Origin: Ligustrum vulgare
Taxonomy: Eukaryota > Streptophyta > Magnoliopsida > Lamiales > Oleaceae
Reading direction: 5' to 3'
Length of the DNA stretch: 64,000 nucleotides
Assembly (NCBI GenBank): GCA_963555705.1
Contig: OY743177.1
Location: 1,426,001-1,490,000, forward strand
The notes beneath the pieces were generated by a model. That model was given only the letters and a program-made list of their open reading frames with translations, was not told the origin of the DNA and did no database searches. Positions 36,121-47,310 of this stretch are shown one piece after another (positions within the stretch are counted from its first letter, which is position 1; each line of letters opens with the position of its first letter). The translations under genes were made by a program, and so were the position numbers.

Positions 36121-37377
36121 TATGATGAAGAAAATTTTATATATTGAACGTTAAATCCAGAAATCGAGTTGATATGTTCAGTGTAAAAACTCTAACACAC
36201 TTAATTTATAATCCGTTTTCTCGTATAGATTATAAAATAAATTGGTTTGCAATTTTATTAAAATACTAGTAATCGCACCCGTGCGATTCACGAAAGATAT
36301 AATTCAAAATTATTTATTGAATAAGTAGTACAAATACAATGCTCGATAAAAATAACACAATGAAGAACAAAAAACATTACTTGCATACACAAATTGTTTA
36401 AATAGCATAAATTCTCTTAGTGCAAAATGAAATAAAAAGACAAATAACTTATATGTGTAAATTGTGCATTTATATATAATGAAAAATATACAAAAAAGTA
36501 AAACATAAATTGCGACTTTCATATTTTTTTTAACAGCTAATTGTTCATTCTCTAGGTGAAATAAGACCTGAACACGTGACATATTCTATACTTTAAAATT
36601 TTGATTTGATGACTAAATTCGAGCTTGCGATTAATTGATTTCTAAAAGTTGAAATGTTTACAATTTTCAAATAATAAAATGAAATAAATAGGCTAATAGA
36701 CATTCACAAAATTAATTAATTGACTTTTCGAATAGTACTATAAGAATTGTACTAATTATCTTAATCCGATAATTGGTATTTAAATGTATTAAACAAATAT
36801 TTCATTTCATTATATGTAAAAAAGTAAATACATTACGACCAAAGTTTACAAATACTATTAACTTTATATACAAAAAATTTATCTATACATCTCAATTTAT
36901 AAATGGTTGCTTAACCCACGAGACATAAGACTTTATTACTTATTCGTATAGAATTGATTCTTCAAAAATAATTTTTTTTATATTGGTTGTTAACCACACA
37001 TTCTTTAAAAACTCATTTTTTACAATTGCACATACTACTTTTTAACCACACGTTCTAAAAAATCATTTTTCAATTTCATTTTCAACCACTCATTTGATTG
37101 ATTTGACAATTGTTTTATTTAAAACTATTTTAATCTATAGTCTTTACCAAACATACCCTTATTTAATGATTTTCAATGAAACGTGACTTTATTTTTCACC
37201 AAGTAGTTGAAGAGTCATGTTACCAAAAAAAATATTTTTGTACACGTTAAATAAATGTGTTGACCATATTTTATTTTTAAATAGAATAAATTTGCTAAAA
37301 CTTTCAAATTTTTTTGATATAATTCAATGACTTAATTGTTGAAATCTGTAATATATATTTTACAAATTGAACCAATG
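36121..37377. other. AT-rich sequence; CCCGTGCGAT motif
   Basis: TACTAGTAATCGCACCCGTG and a following CGATTCACG at about 36265-36295 is a motif found at ends of dispersed plant repeats. Similar CACACGGGTGTGAGT and ACACACGTGTGTGTGATA motifs occur near 40587 and 40796. MITE-like CCACACATTCT repeats lie near 36990-37090. No gene is supported. Confidence 0.4.
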
Positions 37378-38024
37378 AGTTTATCGGAATCTAAAGTTGC
37401 AGAAATTAAAAAGACAATTGAATTTACTTAAAAAGATCAGATATCTATTATTTCTTTCAATTGATAATAAAAAGATTTGAAATTAATTATTTAGGTTAAA
37501 TTGAATTTAGGTAAGAAATGATTTTAGGACATAAATGAGATAAATTAAAAAGATTGGATATTGGAAAAAGTAAAAAAAAAAAAAAAAAAAAAAAGTATAA
37601 TTAAAATTTTATTTTTAGTATTTAAGACGATTTTACTAATGATATATTTCGAATTCGCTCTCATTTGTTAGCTCATATTAAAATTTTCGTTGAGATCTTC
37701 ATATTGCATATTTTTCGACTTCAAAGAATCAAAATAATGCAATAATTATCAAAATAATCTATAATTTTACTTTTTATATTTTTTTTCACAAATCCATAAA
37801 TAATTAATTACGGGTTGCATTAATTGAACTCTCTTAATTCAATGATTAAAATAAATTGATAAAATTAAGAAATTTCCTAAAATTGAAGGTAAAAATAGAC
37901 GGGAAAATGTTTATGGACTTATATTATGGCTATATTGTTACTTTATCTATAATATAAAGATAAAGATGAGTTTGTTGAAACTTAAAGTTGTAGAAATTAA
38001 AAGGATAATTGAATTAATTACTTA

Positions 38025-39066
38025 GGGGGTTTATTCAATTGATATTTGGAAAGACATTTAAAGACTTTTTTAAATTGACTTTTTTTAATTGATTTCATTA
38101 GATTTTATTGTTTTTTATGCATTGTATAGATTTTCAAAAACTTTTGTGAACATTTATTTAAAAGACTTTTTTGTACTTTCAAAGATTTTTGTAAATTGAT
38201 TTAAAAGATTTTCATAAACTTTCAAAGATTTCTACAAAATTTTATTTTTAATTGAAAAACTTTAACACTAATAGATTAATTTTCGTATGGTGTGAATGTG
38301 AATCGTTAATAATAATTATATGCCAAGTGAATAAAAAAAATACAGCGTGAGATAAATAGTTTTAGGACAAAGAAACATTTATAATTAAAAAATGGGGGAA
38401 AAAATTACGTTTGATATCGACATGAAAATTGTACTATGTTATAAACAAATTTGAATTTACAAATTTTTATAGATTTCGATTGACTTTTAATTAATATTTT
38501 TGAATATACAAAATTTTTTTTGGAGAAAATTATAAAATCACTTTGCTTAATTATTATTATTTGTTTTGATACAATTTAATTATTTTTTTCTATAAAATCT
38601 TATAAATTTTAGTTGGATTTATTTTCATAGAAAAATTGAAAAAAAAAATGAAAAGTAAAAGAGCAAAAATATAAAGAAAAAATATTAAAAAGAAAAAAAT
38701 AATAACAAGTTGAAGAGAAGAAAAATAATGATTTGTTTAGTCGTATGTTTAATTTCTTAAAATAACATGAAAGTAAATTAAAAGATTTTGATGTTGTACT
38801 TTCTGTTTAGAAGTTAATACATAAAGGATTTCGTAAAGTCTTTAAAAGTTATTGACATTTTGAATAACACATTACTTTTAAAGACTTTTAAAAGTCTTTT
38901 TATAATACATCATGATTTTTATAGACTTTTAGAATGTCAATTAAAATTTATATTAAATACCTCGAGTTTTTGTGGAGTCTATAAAGTCTAAATTAAATAC
39001 ACCCAAACTTTTCAAATCCTTTAAAATCTTTAAAAGTCTTTAAAAATCTACATTGAATAAACCCCC
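38025..39066. mobile_element. Long-TIR MITE, GGGGGTTTATTCAAT family
   Basis: 1042 bp. Ends GGGGGTTTATTCAATTGATA and its inverted counterpart TTGAATAAACCCCC, with inverted similarity reaching far inward through AAAGACTTTTAAAG-type sequence. Flanked by TTA (38022-38024 and 39067-39069). Unit 1 of the surrounding duplication has the uninterrupted ACTTAAAAAGATC at 37430-37445, so it shows the empty site. The TTA duplication suggests PIF/Harbinger ancestry. No transposase. Confidence 0.85.
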
Positions 39067-39564
39067 TTAAAAAGATCGGATATTTATTATTTCTTTCAAT
39101 TGATAAGAAAAATATTTGAAATTAATTATTTATGTTAAATTGAATTTAGGTAAGAAAGGATTTTAAGACTTAAATGAGATAAATTAAAAAGATTGGATAT
39201 TGAAAAAAGTAAGAAATATAATTAAAACTTTTACCTTTAGTATTTGATACAAATTTACAAATGACATGTTTAAAAAAATTTCTCATTTGAATTAAACTTC
39301 TCGTTTAGATCTTGGATTTGACACACATATTACATATTTTTCGATTTCAAAACAATGCAATAATTATCAAAGGGTAAAAATAATCAATAATTTTACTTTT
39401 TATAGATATTTTTTTTCACAAATTCATAAATCATTTATTACGGGTTACACTAATTGAACTCTCCTAATTTAATTATTATTTTAATAAATTGATAAAATTA
39501 AAAAAAAAATCCAAAATGGATGGTAAAAACAGGCGAAAAACTATGTGAGAATTTCTATGACGGC

Positions 39565-39600
<36 letters not shown>
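39565..39600. repeat. TAA trinucleotide microsatellite
   Basis: Twelve tandem TAA/AAT units. Confidence 0.95.
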
Positions 39601-39601
<1 letters not shown>

Positions 39602-40874
39602 GAAGGTAAAAATAGGCGGGACACTATGTGCGAATTTATATATATATTAACAAAACAATTATATGTCGTAAAAAAGGTAAAACTTTATCTTACGATCTGG
39701 TTGATGAGATTAAAAACAATTTATATATATATTTTATTTATATTTTCATTAATAATTTTATTTTATTGACATATAATTAAATATGAATTTAATAAAGTTC
39801 AATTAAATGAGGGCATTTAAAAATTAAAAAAATTAATCACGCGAAGGGTCTCTTAAGGTGTCCTTTTTTTTTTTTTTTTTTTTTTGAGAATCCCATAGGA
39901 GCTTTGGTGTGATTTTTATGCTTCCACCTCTACCCTTTTGGAGCTGGGGGGGGGGGGTAGGACGTCCCTACCATTTTATTGAAAAAATCAAAATTACACC
40001 TAGAAGGAGGGGGGCGGAATGCCTAACCGCCAAGAAGGATGCCTAGTTACAAAAATGAAGAGTACGCTAAAACCATCTACAATGATGAAATAGTGCTAAT
40101 ATAGAGTAATACTCCATATTAACACATTACAAATTATGCAAGCGCAAGACAATGTAAATAAGGAGTTACTAACTCCCATACAACTTCACAAACAAACTAA
40201 TATGACACTATGTAGTGTGACAGAGAGATAACACAGGATTGAGGAAAAAAAATTCCAAACAATAACACTTATTTGTAAACAAGGGTCTCTTGAGTTGAAT
40301 TTCACGTTTGTGCATCGCAAATCTTAAGGTTAATTTTTACTTTTGTGCAGCGTCAATATTTCTTAATTTGTTACATTTATTTAAATATATGACTGCATAT
40401 ATTTAATTTGTTGCAATTACTTTATTTTAGTAAATTATAATATTTTAAGGGTTATTACTTCTATTTATGTTAGTCAAATGTACTTGGACAAAATTTTTTA
40501 TTTATTTTATACAACATATATTTGAAAATTTGCATTATTTAATTTAAATTTGAGCAATTGTTTTTGTCTATAACAATTTTCATGTATCACACGGGTGTGA
40601 GTAACCACAAACTATACAAACAATGTATTATTTAAAAAGAAATTTTCCAAAATTAATGAGAATTGTAATTTATTTCTATTTTGAGCATTCGTTGACAGTT
40701 TGTATCATTAATCAAAACAAATTATGTGTTCAAACTTTTTTTTCTATTTTTTAATCATATGTAAAGTAAAATTATTTCGTATTGTTCTTTCGTGGAACAC
40801 ACGTGTGTGTGATACTAATACAAATGATAATGAAAATTGTACCTAGTTGGCACATTTATAAGATTTGCAATCAT

Positions 40875-40906
40875 AATAAATAAATAAATAAATAAATAAA
40901 TAAATA
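40875..40906. repeat. AAAT tetranucleotide microsatellite
   Basis: About eight AAAT units. The stretch 39651-41185 around it otherwise holds no recognisable gene; a long T run lies near 39870 and a nine-G run near 39950. Confidence 0.9.
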
Positions 40907-41185
40907 GAGCATGTAGCTAGAAGGATACAAACCATCTGGGTGGAAGGTGGAATTCGGTGGCATACCATGAAAATGGCCCTTTGGAAAAATAGCCAAAAAT
41001 TTTATCAATTCATCAAAATAGCCTTAAACACTATAAACTACCTCAAATACCCTTAAATATCATATTTCAACCAAGCTTCTTAGAATTTAGAAAAGTTACA
41101 CTTAGTCCATAAAACTTTACATTTATATACTTTTAATTAATTTGTTTATATGATTTTTGTTCGCTCATAGTAGCACCCCCTCACA

Positions 41186-41198
41186 TGGTATCAGAGCC
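41186..41198 (+). other. Pararetroviral primer-binding site (initiator tRNA-Met)
   Basis: TGGTATCAGAGCC, complementary to the 3' end of plant initiator tRNA-Met, which primes minus-strand synthesis in Caulimoviridae and in many plant LTR elements. The first ORF starts three bases downstream, as closely as the first small ORF follows the primer site in caulimoviruses. The DNA before it (about 41040-41185) may be viral leader but cannot be assigned. Confidence 0.75.
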
Positions 41199-41200
41199 AT

Positions 41201-41479
41201 ATGGCAGATCTAAAAGATAAATATTATATAACACAAATTAAATATATAATATATACATCAAGATTTATGATTATGCATAAATTAATACTACCCGATAATT
41301 ATAAAATAGAAATCTTGAGAACTGTAAAAGACTTAGACAAAGATATAAGAAAATACATTTATGATCTAATAAATTTCGATATAATAAAAGAAGATTTTAT
41401 CATAAGCGAAATATTAGATTTAATCCACAAAGATATACTAGAAGAATTATACAAAGATTATAGAAATGGATTATCATAG
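41201..41479 (+). CDS. Viral small ORF A
   Basis: An uninterrupted 92-codon ORF with no recognisable domain. It is rich in Ile, Lys, Asp and Tyr, and its second half (DLDKDIRKYIYDLINFD and following) looks helical. It overlaps the next ORF by 14 bases, a compact arrangement typical of caulimovirids. Small ORFs at this place vary widely between genera, so no function is proposed. It is the only gene of the left half without a visible break. Confidence 0.55.
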   Translation: MADLKDKYYITQIKYIIYTSRFMIMHKLILPDNYKIEILRTVKDLDKDIRKYIYDLINFDIIKEDFIISEILDLIHKDILEELYKDYRNGLS

Positions 41480-41680
41480 AGGAGAACCCTTATTAATCAA
41501 ATATCTAGATATGAAAACAAATGAAAAATTAGATTCAATAATAGAACAAAGAGGAAATCTATTAGACCAAATGATAGAAGAAAGAAATATAAAAAGAAAA
41601 GGATTTCTAAGACTAAAATCATTAGAAAGTAAAAGAAAATATTTTAATACAGTTCTAAAACAATTACCCAATATACTTAT

Positions 41681-42384
41681 TGATGAGGTTCGAAGCGCGG
41701 AAGAAACGCCGGAAAGTTCCAAACTCAGGTTGTGGTTGGACAGATGAATCATGACCCGATATTCACGACGCGATGGCTCGAAGATGTGGAATAAAGAACC
41801 ACGACTTTCGAAACGCCACAAGGATTTGCCCAATCTCCTTGATAAGTCTCTGATTTGAACGCCACAAATATTCTAGCAAATATTTGATAAGTTCGATATT
41901 TGAACGTCACAAGAAATATTCTTGATAAGTTCGAAAAACATAGGAATCCACCTATAACTTTTATTGAATCCTCAATAAAAACTGTTTATATCAAAATCAA
42001 AGTCTGAATTACAATGAATGGGGAAAGCGTATAAATAAGCAAAATAACCTAGTCGCTAATTTACTCAAAATAGAATTCTAATTAGACTAAAATTCTAAAA
42101 TAGGCAAACAATTATTAAAAACAAAATTTAACCTAAAAATACGCAAAAACCCTAATTTTCGTCTGCATAATTGACTTGCTGTTTTGAAGCCCCAAATGAT
42201 GGAATTTGGCCATAAAATCAGTCGGAAATAGTTTTTCTTAGTGACCCATTTCTACTCGAAAAACACATATTATGCATCTAATTCCGACATGGTTGACTGG
42301 ATTGCACTTTTATTTGGCTTGAATATTTAACTTTTTCCGTCAAGTTTGCTATGACTCCGATTGTCGAGGGTCCGGAACACATCA
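41681..42384 (-). repeat. 3' LTR of the nested element
   Basis: 704 bp; matches 44044-44768 closely, with scattered substitutions and lacking ~21 bp (a CTCACGGGCTAAAGCGCGTG-containing segment near 44592) present in the other LTR. Confidence 0.93.
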
Positions 42385-43177
42385 TAGCCTCCTTCTTTAG
42401 GATGATTCGTCCCGAATCATAGCTTTGTTCCTGTTGTTTCACTTCACCTCCTGAATCAAACGGAAAATTATTGCTTACATGCCAGAGGGATGACCAATAG
42501 TATCCTATAACTTGGGTTACATGAATGGATTGAAGTAGAAACTCCTGTGGCCATTGGTTGTGTTGCCCAAATTTCCAAGTACATTTAACCTGCAAGACAA
42601 AATTAAATAAAGCGGGGAGGGAAATGTTAGGTTCATGAGGTACAAGGTGTGGATCCTTGTATTCATGAATTATCACCGTCAATTCCACCCTTTGAACCAT
42701 GAGGCCCTTCTCTTCATCTCGTTCTCCTTTTACAACTTCTTGCTCACCCCCCTCTATCTCTTTTCTCTCAAGTTCGGTTACTTCCTCTAACTCAAGATTT
42801 TCTAGCTCATCACCCTCTTCAAATTTTTTTCTTTCAAATTCAACCACATCTTCTACCTCCACATTCGTATCACCATATTCGCACACTACCTCATCACTAT
42901 CCAAATGTGGATCTACCAATTCAAAACCCAAATTTTGAACTTCTACGCCAACTTCCAATTCATTCCTGTTATCTTCAACAATTTCATTCCTAATCAATTC
43001 CTCGCTTCCCAACTCCACCTTTTCCTCATCAAATTTTGGAGTTTGTTTATTTGTTTTTAATTTCAACTCTCCCTCCTTCTTATCAATATCCTTATCCTCA
43101 TGGTGCCTCCTATTATACCACTTTTCACTCTCCTTCCTTACCCTCCGTGAATCTTCTAGTGCTTCCTCTAATGTCAA
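42385..43177 (-). CDS. Acidic linker-like ORF of the nested element
   Basis: Open on the minus strand from Met at 43177, running on into the LTR and stopping at 42278. The central part is a Glu-rich, highly charged stretch with repeated motifs (VEVEDVVEFERKKFEEG, LEEVTELERKEIEGG) that suggest coiled coil. It follows the protease fragment where a Gypsy pol would have the protease-RT linker, and no RT motif appears. It may be a de novo expansion. I cannot assign a function. Confidence 0.45.
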
Positions 43178-43252
43178 CTCATATAGTACGCATGTTTCCC
43201 TTTCTTAAGGAATTTGTATATGTGCATACTCTTATCATAAACAACCTCCCTC

Positions 43253-43555
43253 CTATGTCTCCAAGGTTTTCCCAATAAGATAAGATTTCAATGACACTAC
43301 ATCACACCATACATCCTCACTATACCTTCCCTGGGTGATAGACACTAGAACTTGTTTGGTTACTTTGAAATTCCCAAACTCCGTCATCCACGTCATCCTA
43401 TAAGGTTTATAGTGTTGTTCTAGGGGCAATCCTAATTTTTCAACCACGGTGCTACTAAAAAAATTAGTAAAACACTTTCCATCAATCGCCAAACTGCACC
43501 CCTTATGATCCACATAACATCTAGTTTGGAATAAAGAGCCCGGATCATAATTCAT
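43253..43555 (-). pseudogene. Gypsy-type protease fragment in the nested element
   Basis: 100 codons with the layout of Ty3/Gypsy retropepsin: LFQTRCYVDHKGCSLAID, then VVEKLGLPLEQHYKPYRMTW, then GRYSEDVWCDVV and LIGKTLE. Beyond it in the same frame is the RRxVVYDxxxxxYxF linker seen before RT in Gypsy pol. The active-site triplet is altered: AIDGKC stands where D-[ST]-G plus Cys is expected, so proteolytic activity is unlikely. Confidence 0.7.
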
Positions 43556-44029
43556 TCATTAAGTGGCGTTTCAAAAATTCAAGAATGAAGAGGATTTAGA
43601 CATCAAATAGCAAGAACGACTTTTATTGACTTGGAAGGAAATGAATATCAATAATTTTAAATAAACTCAAGAAAGCGGTTCTTGAATTTGGAAAAACTTT
43701 TTTTTTTTTTTTTTTTTTGAATAATGAATTTTCGGAATTAAATAAAAAATAAAAAAAATAATATTTTTTTTAATAAATCCGAAAATTCGACACGAACGCA
43801 ACAAAACAAACGGAACAGAATTTGGATAAGAATCGAATTAAAACAAACACTTTTGAATTTTTGTCGGATTTTTATATGGATCAAAAACTGAAAAATTTTA
43901 CTGACACGAAGAACAAGAAAACTCAAAAAATTGAAAACAAAACACTCAACAAGATATGGATGATTTTTATGGGACTCGATGATAAACATAAAAATCAAAC
44001 TGGATAGAAAAACCTGAATTTAGAGTCCA

Positions 44030-44041
44030 GCTCTGATACCA
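44030..44041 (-). other. Primer-binding site of the nested element
   Basis: Minus strand TGGTATCAGAGC, initiator tRNA-Met type, two bases from the LTR. Confidence 0.88.
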
Positions 44042-44043
44042 GA

Positions 44044-44768
44044 TGACGAGGTTCGAAGCGCAGAAGAAACGTCGGAAAGTTCCGAACTCAGGTTGTGATT
44101 GGACAGATGAATCATGACCCGATATTCACGACGCGATGGCTCGAAGATGCGGAATAAAGAACCACGACTTTCGAAACGCCATAAGGATTTGCCTAATCTC
44201 CTTGATAAGTCTCTGATTTGAACGCTACAAATATTCTAGCAAATATTTGATAAGTTCGATATTTGAACGCCACAAGAAATATTCTTGATAAGTTCGAAAA
44301 ATATAGGAATCCACCTATAACTTTTATTGAATCCTCAATAAAAACTGTTTATATCAAAATCAAAGTCTGAATTACAATGAATGGGGAAAGCGTATAAAGA
44401 AACAAAATAACCTAGTTGCTAATTTACTCAAAATAGATTTCTAATTAGACTAAAATTCTAAAATAGGCAAACAAATAATTAAAAACAAAATTTAACCTAA
44501 AAATACGCAAAAACCCTAATTTCCGTCTGCATAATTGACTTGCTGTTTTGAAGCCCCAAATGATGGAATTTGGCCATAAAATTAGTCGGCTCACGGGCTA
44601 AAGCGCGTGAGTGAGTTTTGCTTAGTGGCCCATTTCTACTCGAAAAACACATATTATGCATCTAATTCCGACATGGTTGACTGGATTGCACTTTTATTTG
44701 GCTTGAATATTTAACTTTTTCCGTCAAGCTTGCTATGACTCCGATTGTCGAGAGTCCGGAACACATCA
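44044..44768 (-). repeat. 5' LTR of the nested element
   Basis: 725 bp; ends as in the 3' LTR. The primer site lies immediately to its left. Confidence 0.93.
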
Positions 44769-44983
44769 CTTATGATCATAAATAACAAAGAAAAAATCAA
44801 TATGGAAAAATATGATATAACTGGAGAAATAAAATATTACATAAAAAGTTATAGAGCACAACAAAGAAAAACGATGTTAAGATCAATTGAAGAATTTTGC
44901 GAATATAATATAATGATATGTAAAGAAGTAAAATATGATACGGAATTAAGATTAGAAGTTGAGCATATCAAAGGAAAAATTTA

Positions 44984-45552
44984 ATGACAAAGTTTCCAGA
45001 AATAAAATTTGAAAAACAAATAATAGAAAAATTAATCTTCCAGTAGGATCTTACCAAATAAAAGGAGCTAATACAGCTATGTTTCAACCATTAAGCTCAT
45101 GGGGAGAATCCGATGGATTTCTTAATAAGCAATTAAATTGGATAAGTGCATTTTTGTGGCAAACATATAAAAACATAAATTTACAAGATAAACTAGCCAT
45201 TGAAGAATTACAACAATTAAATATACTGGATATGAATATCAAAGAAAAATTATAAAATATTCAAAATAAACTAACAATACAATTCAAAGAGTTAAAAGAA
45301 ATGATAGGAGAAGTTAAAAATATAGATGAAGAAATCTTAAAAGAATTCCAAAGAAAGTCAGGAGAATTAATTAATCAAGATAAAATTGGAATAATTATAG
45401 AAAAAATAGATAAATTAAATGAGAAAATAAGAAAGAATGAAAATGAAAAAATCATATTAATAGAAGAAAAAATCAAAAAGATAGAAATAAAAATAGATGA
45501 TATGTATGACAGATTATTTAAGGTACAAAAAACTCAAAAACCAAGAGTATAA
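44984..45552 (+). pseudogene. Viral ORF C, possibly aphid-transmission-factor-like
   Basis: Starts with ATG overlapping the stop of ORF B. About 16 codons in, a one-base frameshift (near 45030) moves the frame; the continuation holds LPVGSYQIKGANTAMF and GESDGFLNKQLNWISAFLW, then a long Lys/Glu/Ile coiled coil (45260-45530). An in-frame TAA lies at 45253-45255. A structured N-terminal part followed by coiled coil, placed immediately before a virion-associated-protein-like ORF, is the arrangement of the caulimovirus aphid transmission factor. This is an inference from layout, not from clear sequence identity. Confidence 0.5.
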
Positions 45553-45553
45553 A

Positions 45554-45931
45554 ATGTCAACAAGCGAATATATTGAAGATCTAAAAATATTAATAAAATC
45601 ATTAATAAGTGATGTTCAAGAAGTAAGAAATGAATTAAAAGAAGTAAGAAATGATATAAATATACTAAAACTAGAAATTAGAGAATTCAAAGAAAATAAT
45701 AAAACCAAAGATAAGAAAATAGATAAAAAAAAACTCATAGAAAAAGAAATACTTAGAATAGGAAAGAAGCATTTCGAACAAGAAAAAATTATAATAGAAG
45801 CAGGAAGTATGGATGATGAATTTAGGAGAAACATATTACCAAAAATACTAGAGGAAGAATTAGAATTACAAAAATCTATAGAAAAAACTTTAGGAAAATT
45901 AAAAGCTGAAGAAAAAATTGAAGAAGAATAA
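45554..45931 (+). CDS. Viral ORF D, virion-associated-protein-like
   Basis: 125 codons without interruption, starting one base after the previous stop. The N-terminal third is a strong coiled coil (LKILIKSLISDVQEVRNELK and heptad continuation) and the remainder is charged. Caulimovirid virion-associated proteins have an N-terminal tetrameric coiled coil and a basic C-terminus binding the capsid, and lie at this position. Here the C-terminus is acidic-mixed rather than basic/proline-rich, which leaves the call open. The next ORF starts 8 bases downstream. Confidence 0.5.
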   Translation: MSTSEYIEDLKILIKSLISDVQEVRNELKEVRNDINILKLEIREFKENNKTKDKKIDKKKLIEKEILRIGKKHFEQEKIIIEAGSMDDEFRRNILPKILEEELELQKSIEKTLGKLKAEEKIEEE

Positions 45932-45938
45932 GACAAAA

Positions 45939-47279
45939 ATGAATGAAGAATTAGATTTGCTTATAGAAAATTCTGACCAGTTAAGCATAGAAAATTTTAA
46001 TGAATATCAAGTTTTAATGAATACTGGAAGAGCACCTAACCCTGCTCCTATAAGAACTTCTAAACAAGAATTACCAGATCCAGATGAAAGTTATGCACCC
46101 TTATATAGTAAACCACACCGGCAATATTATGATAAAATCAGAGATAGACAACCACCTTGAGGGAATAAATATAAAGATAGGTTTGAACCAAATAATAATT
46201 ATGATAAACATATTAATCATGGAGGAACAAAATTTGATTTGGATTGTAAAATATATACTAAAGAAGTCCTTTTAACTTGGGCAGATTCAATGATACTATT
46301 CTTTTTATACAATAAAGATGATACATGGGAAAGTACTGATAGAATGATAAATTTTTTAGTAGCATCTTTTGAAGGACATGTTAGAAATTGGTGGGAATGA
46401 ATAAGTAGTGACAAAAAGCATTAATAAGAAGAAATGTACAGACGGAACTAATAAAATCATATAGAAAGGGAATATAAAAGTTAGTAGATTATATTGCGGA
46501 TGAATTTTTAGGAGAAAATTGGATAAGTAATTCTGAAGCAGAATCAATAAGAGAAAAAGATAATGCAAGAGTAAGATTAATAAATTTAACAATATGTGAT
46601 ATGTGTAAAATCAAAGAATATACTTGTGAGTTTAAAGAATACTATTATGTCCAATTCTATAGTAATGAAAATCAAGAAGTATATAGAGATATGTATTACA
46701 ATAAATTGCCAGGATCATGGGAATATACTTTAAAATAGAATTTGAAAAATTTATTAGAGATAACCCTGGAACACCTAGAACATTAGGATCAAGAATAAAA
46801 TTCCTATTTGAAAGATTAACATATATATGTCAACAAAGACAATTATTAAAGAAATTAGGAAATTAACTAGAATATGTTGTGAAGATATGGAAAAACTTAC
46901 CAAATGAGGATGTAACCCTGAAAAAAGAAAATATAATAATAAAAGAAAATATAAAAATAGAAAGTTTAAAAAATTCAGAAACTTCAGGAAAAAATATATA
47001 AAACTTAAGAGAAGATATTACAAAAGAAGATATAATCCAAATAAAAGACAGAAAAATAAAACTTATAAGAAAGACAAAAGTCAATGTAAATGTTGAAATT
47101 GTGGAGAAATTTGGCATATAAGCCCTGATTGTAACAAAAAGAAAGTTAAAATATTACAAAAAGAATATCTAGAAATAGAAAGTGAACTAAGTGAAATATC
47201 AGATATTGAAGAATACTATGATCAAGAAGTCTATTTAAGTGAAACAGGTTCAGAAAGTAATGAATCAGAATCAGAATAA
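45939..47279 (+). pseudogene. Viral coat protein, broken
   Basis: Segments in order: acidic N-terminus; capsid core with FEGHVRNWW (about 46365-46395), a CEFKEYYYVQFY segment, NPGTPRTLGSRIKFLFERLT and a Cys-Gln-Gln segment (to about 46862); then a Lys/Arg-rich stretch (about 46930-47080) as expected for nucleic-acid binding and nuclear import; a zinc finger C-x-C-x2-C-x4-H-x4-C at 47085-47132; and an acidic Glu/Ser tail ending at TAA 47277-47279. In-frame TGA at 46158, 46398 and 47094 (inside the finger) and at least three frameshifts (about 46410, 46725, 46870) break it. It would form the capsid that packages viral DNA. Confidence 0.82.
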
Positions 47280-47310
47280 AGAAATAGAAGCAAATAAGAA
47301 CATAAATAAA

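Larger units (their letters stand above)
37378..39650. repeat. Tandem segmental duplication (~580 bp unit), second copy split by a MITE
   Basis: Unit 1 (37378-37960) and unit 2 (37961-39650) share blocks in order: GAGTTT..TAAAGTTG.AGAAATTAAAA, TATTATTTCTTTCAATTGATAA, TTGAAATTAATTATTTA, GAGATAAATTAAAAAGATTG, TACGGGTT..ACTAATTGAACTCTC. Unit 2 carries the MITE at 38025-39066. A TAA microsatellite (39565-39600) lies near the end of unit 2. Confidence 0.75.
41681..44768 (-). mobile_element. Non-autonomous LTR retrotransposon (LARD-like) inside the virus
   Basis: 3088 bp with 5 bp target duplication CTTAT (41676-41680 and 44769-44773). LTRs are 41681-42384 and 44044-44768; on the minus strand they start TGATGTGTTCC and end CCTCATCA. 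The primer site (TGGTATCAGAGC on the minus strand) is at 44030-44041, two bases inside the right LTR, and the polypurine tract (AAAGAAGGAGG) at 42388-42398 beside the left LTR. The 1.66 kb interior keeps a Ty3/Gypsy-type protease fragment and linker but no RT or integrase, so it depended on another element for movement. Confidence 0.95.
41466..44984 (+). pseudogene. Viral small ORF B, split by an LTR retrotransposon
   Basis: The 5' part (41466-41680) is open and highly charged, with IIEQRGNLLDQMIEERNIK suggesting a coiled coil. The frame is cut by the element at 41681-44768 and resumes at 44774 after one copy of the target duplication, running open to TAA at 44982-44984. The two parts are in the same frame once insertion and one duplication copy are discounted, so the ORF was intact when the element landed. 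The stop overlaps the next start as TAATG. About 142 codons in total; function unknown. Confidence 0.6.

Noticed and set aside
41186..41198. Idea that the primer site marks an LTR retrotransposon instead of a virus
   Set aside because: No LTR pair brackets the block, there is no integrase after RNase H, and coat and movement protein signatures are present.
41474..41833. 119-codon minus-strand frame
   Set aside because: Crosses the border between viral ORF B and the inserted LTR, so it cannot be an original gene.
45616..45936. 106-codon minus-strand Ser/Phe-rich frame
   Set aside because: Antisense shadow of viral ORF D; the plus frame has coiled-coil logic and correct spacing.
47094..47096. 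Idea that TGA might be read as Trp in the viral genes
   Set aside because: TAA, TAG and frameshifts are also present and plant nuclear decoding is standard, so decay explains it better.
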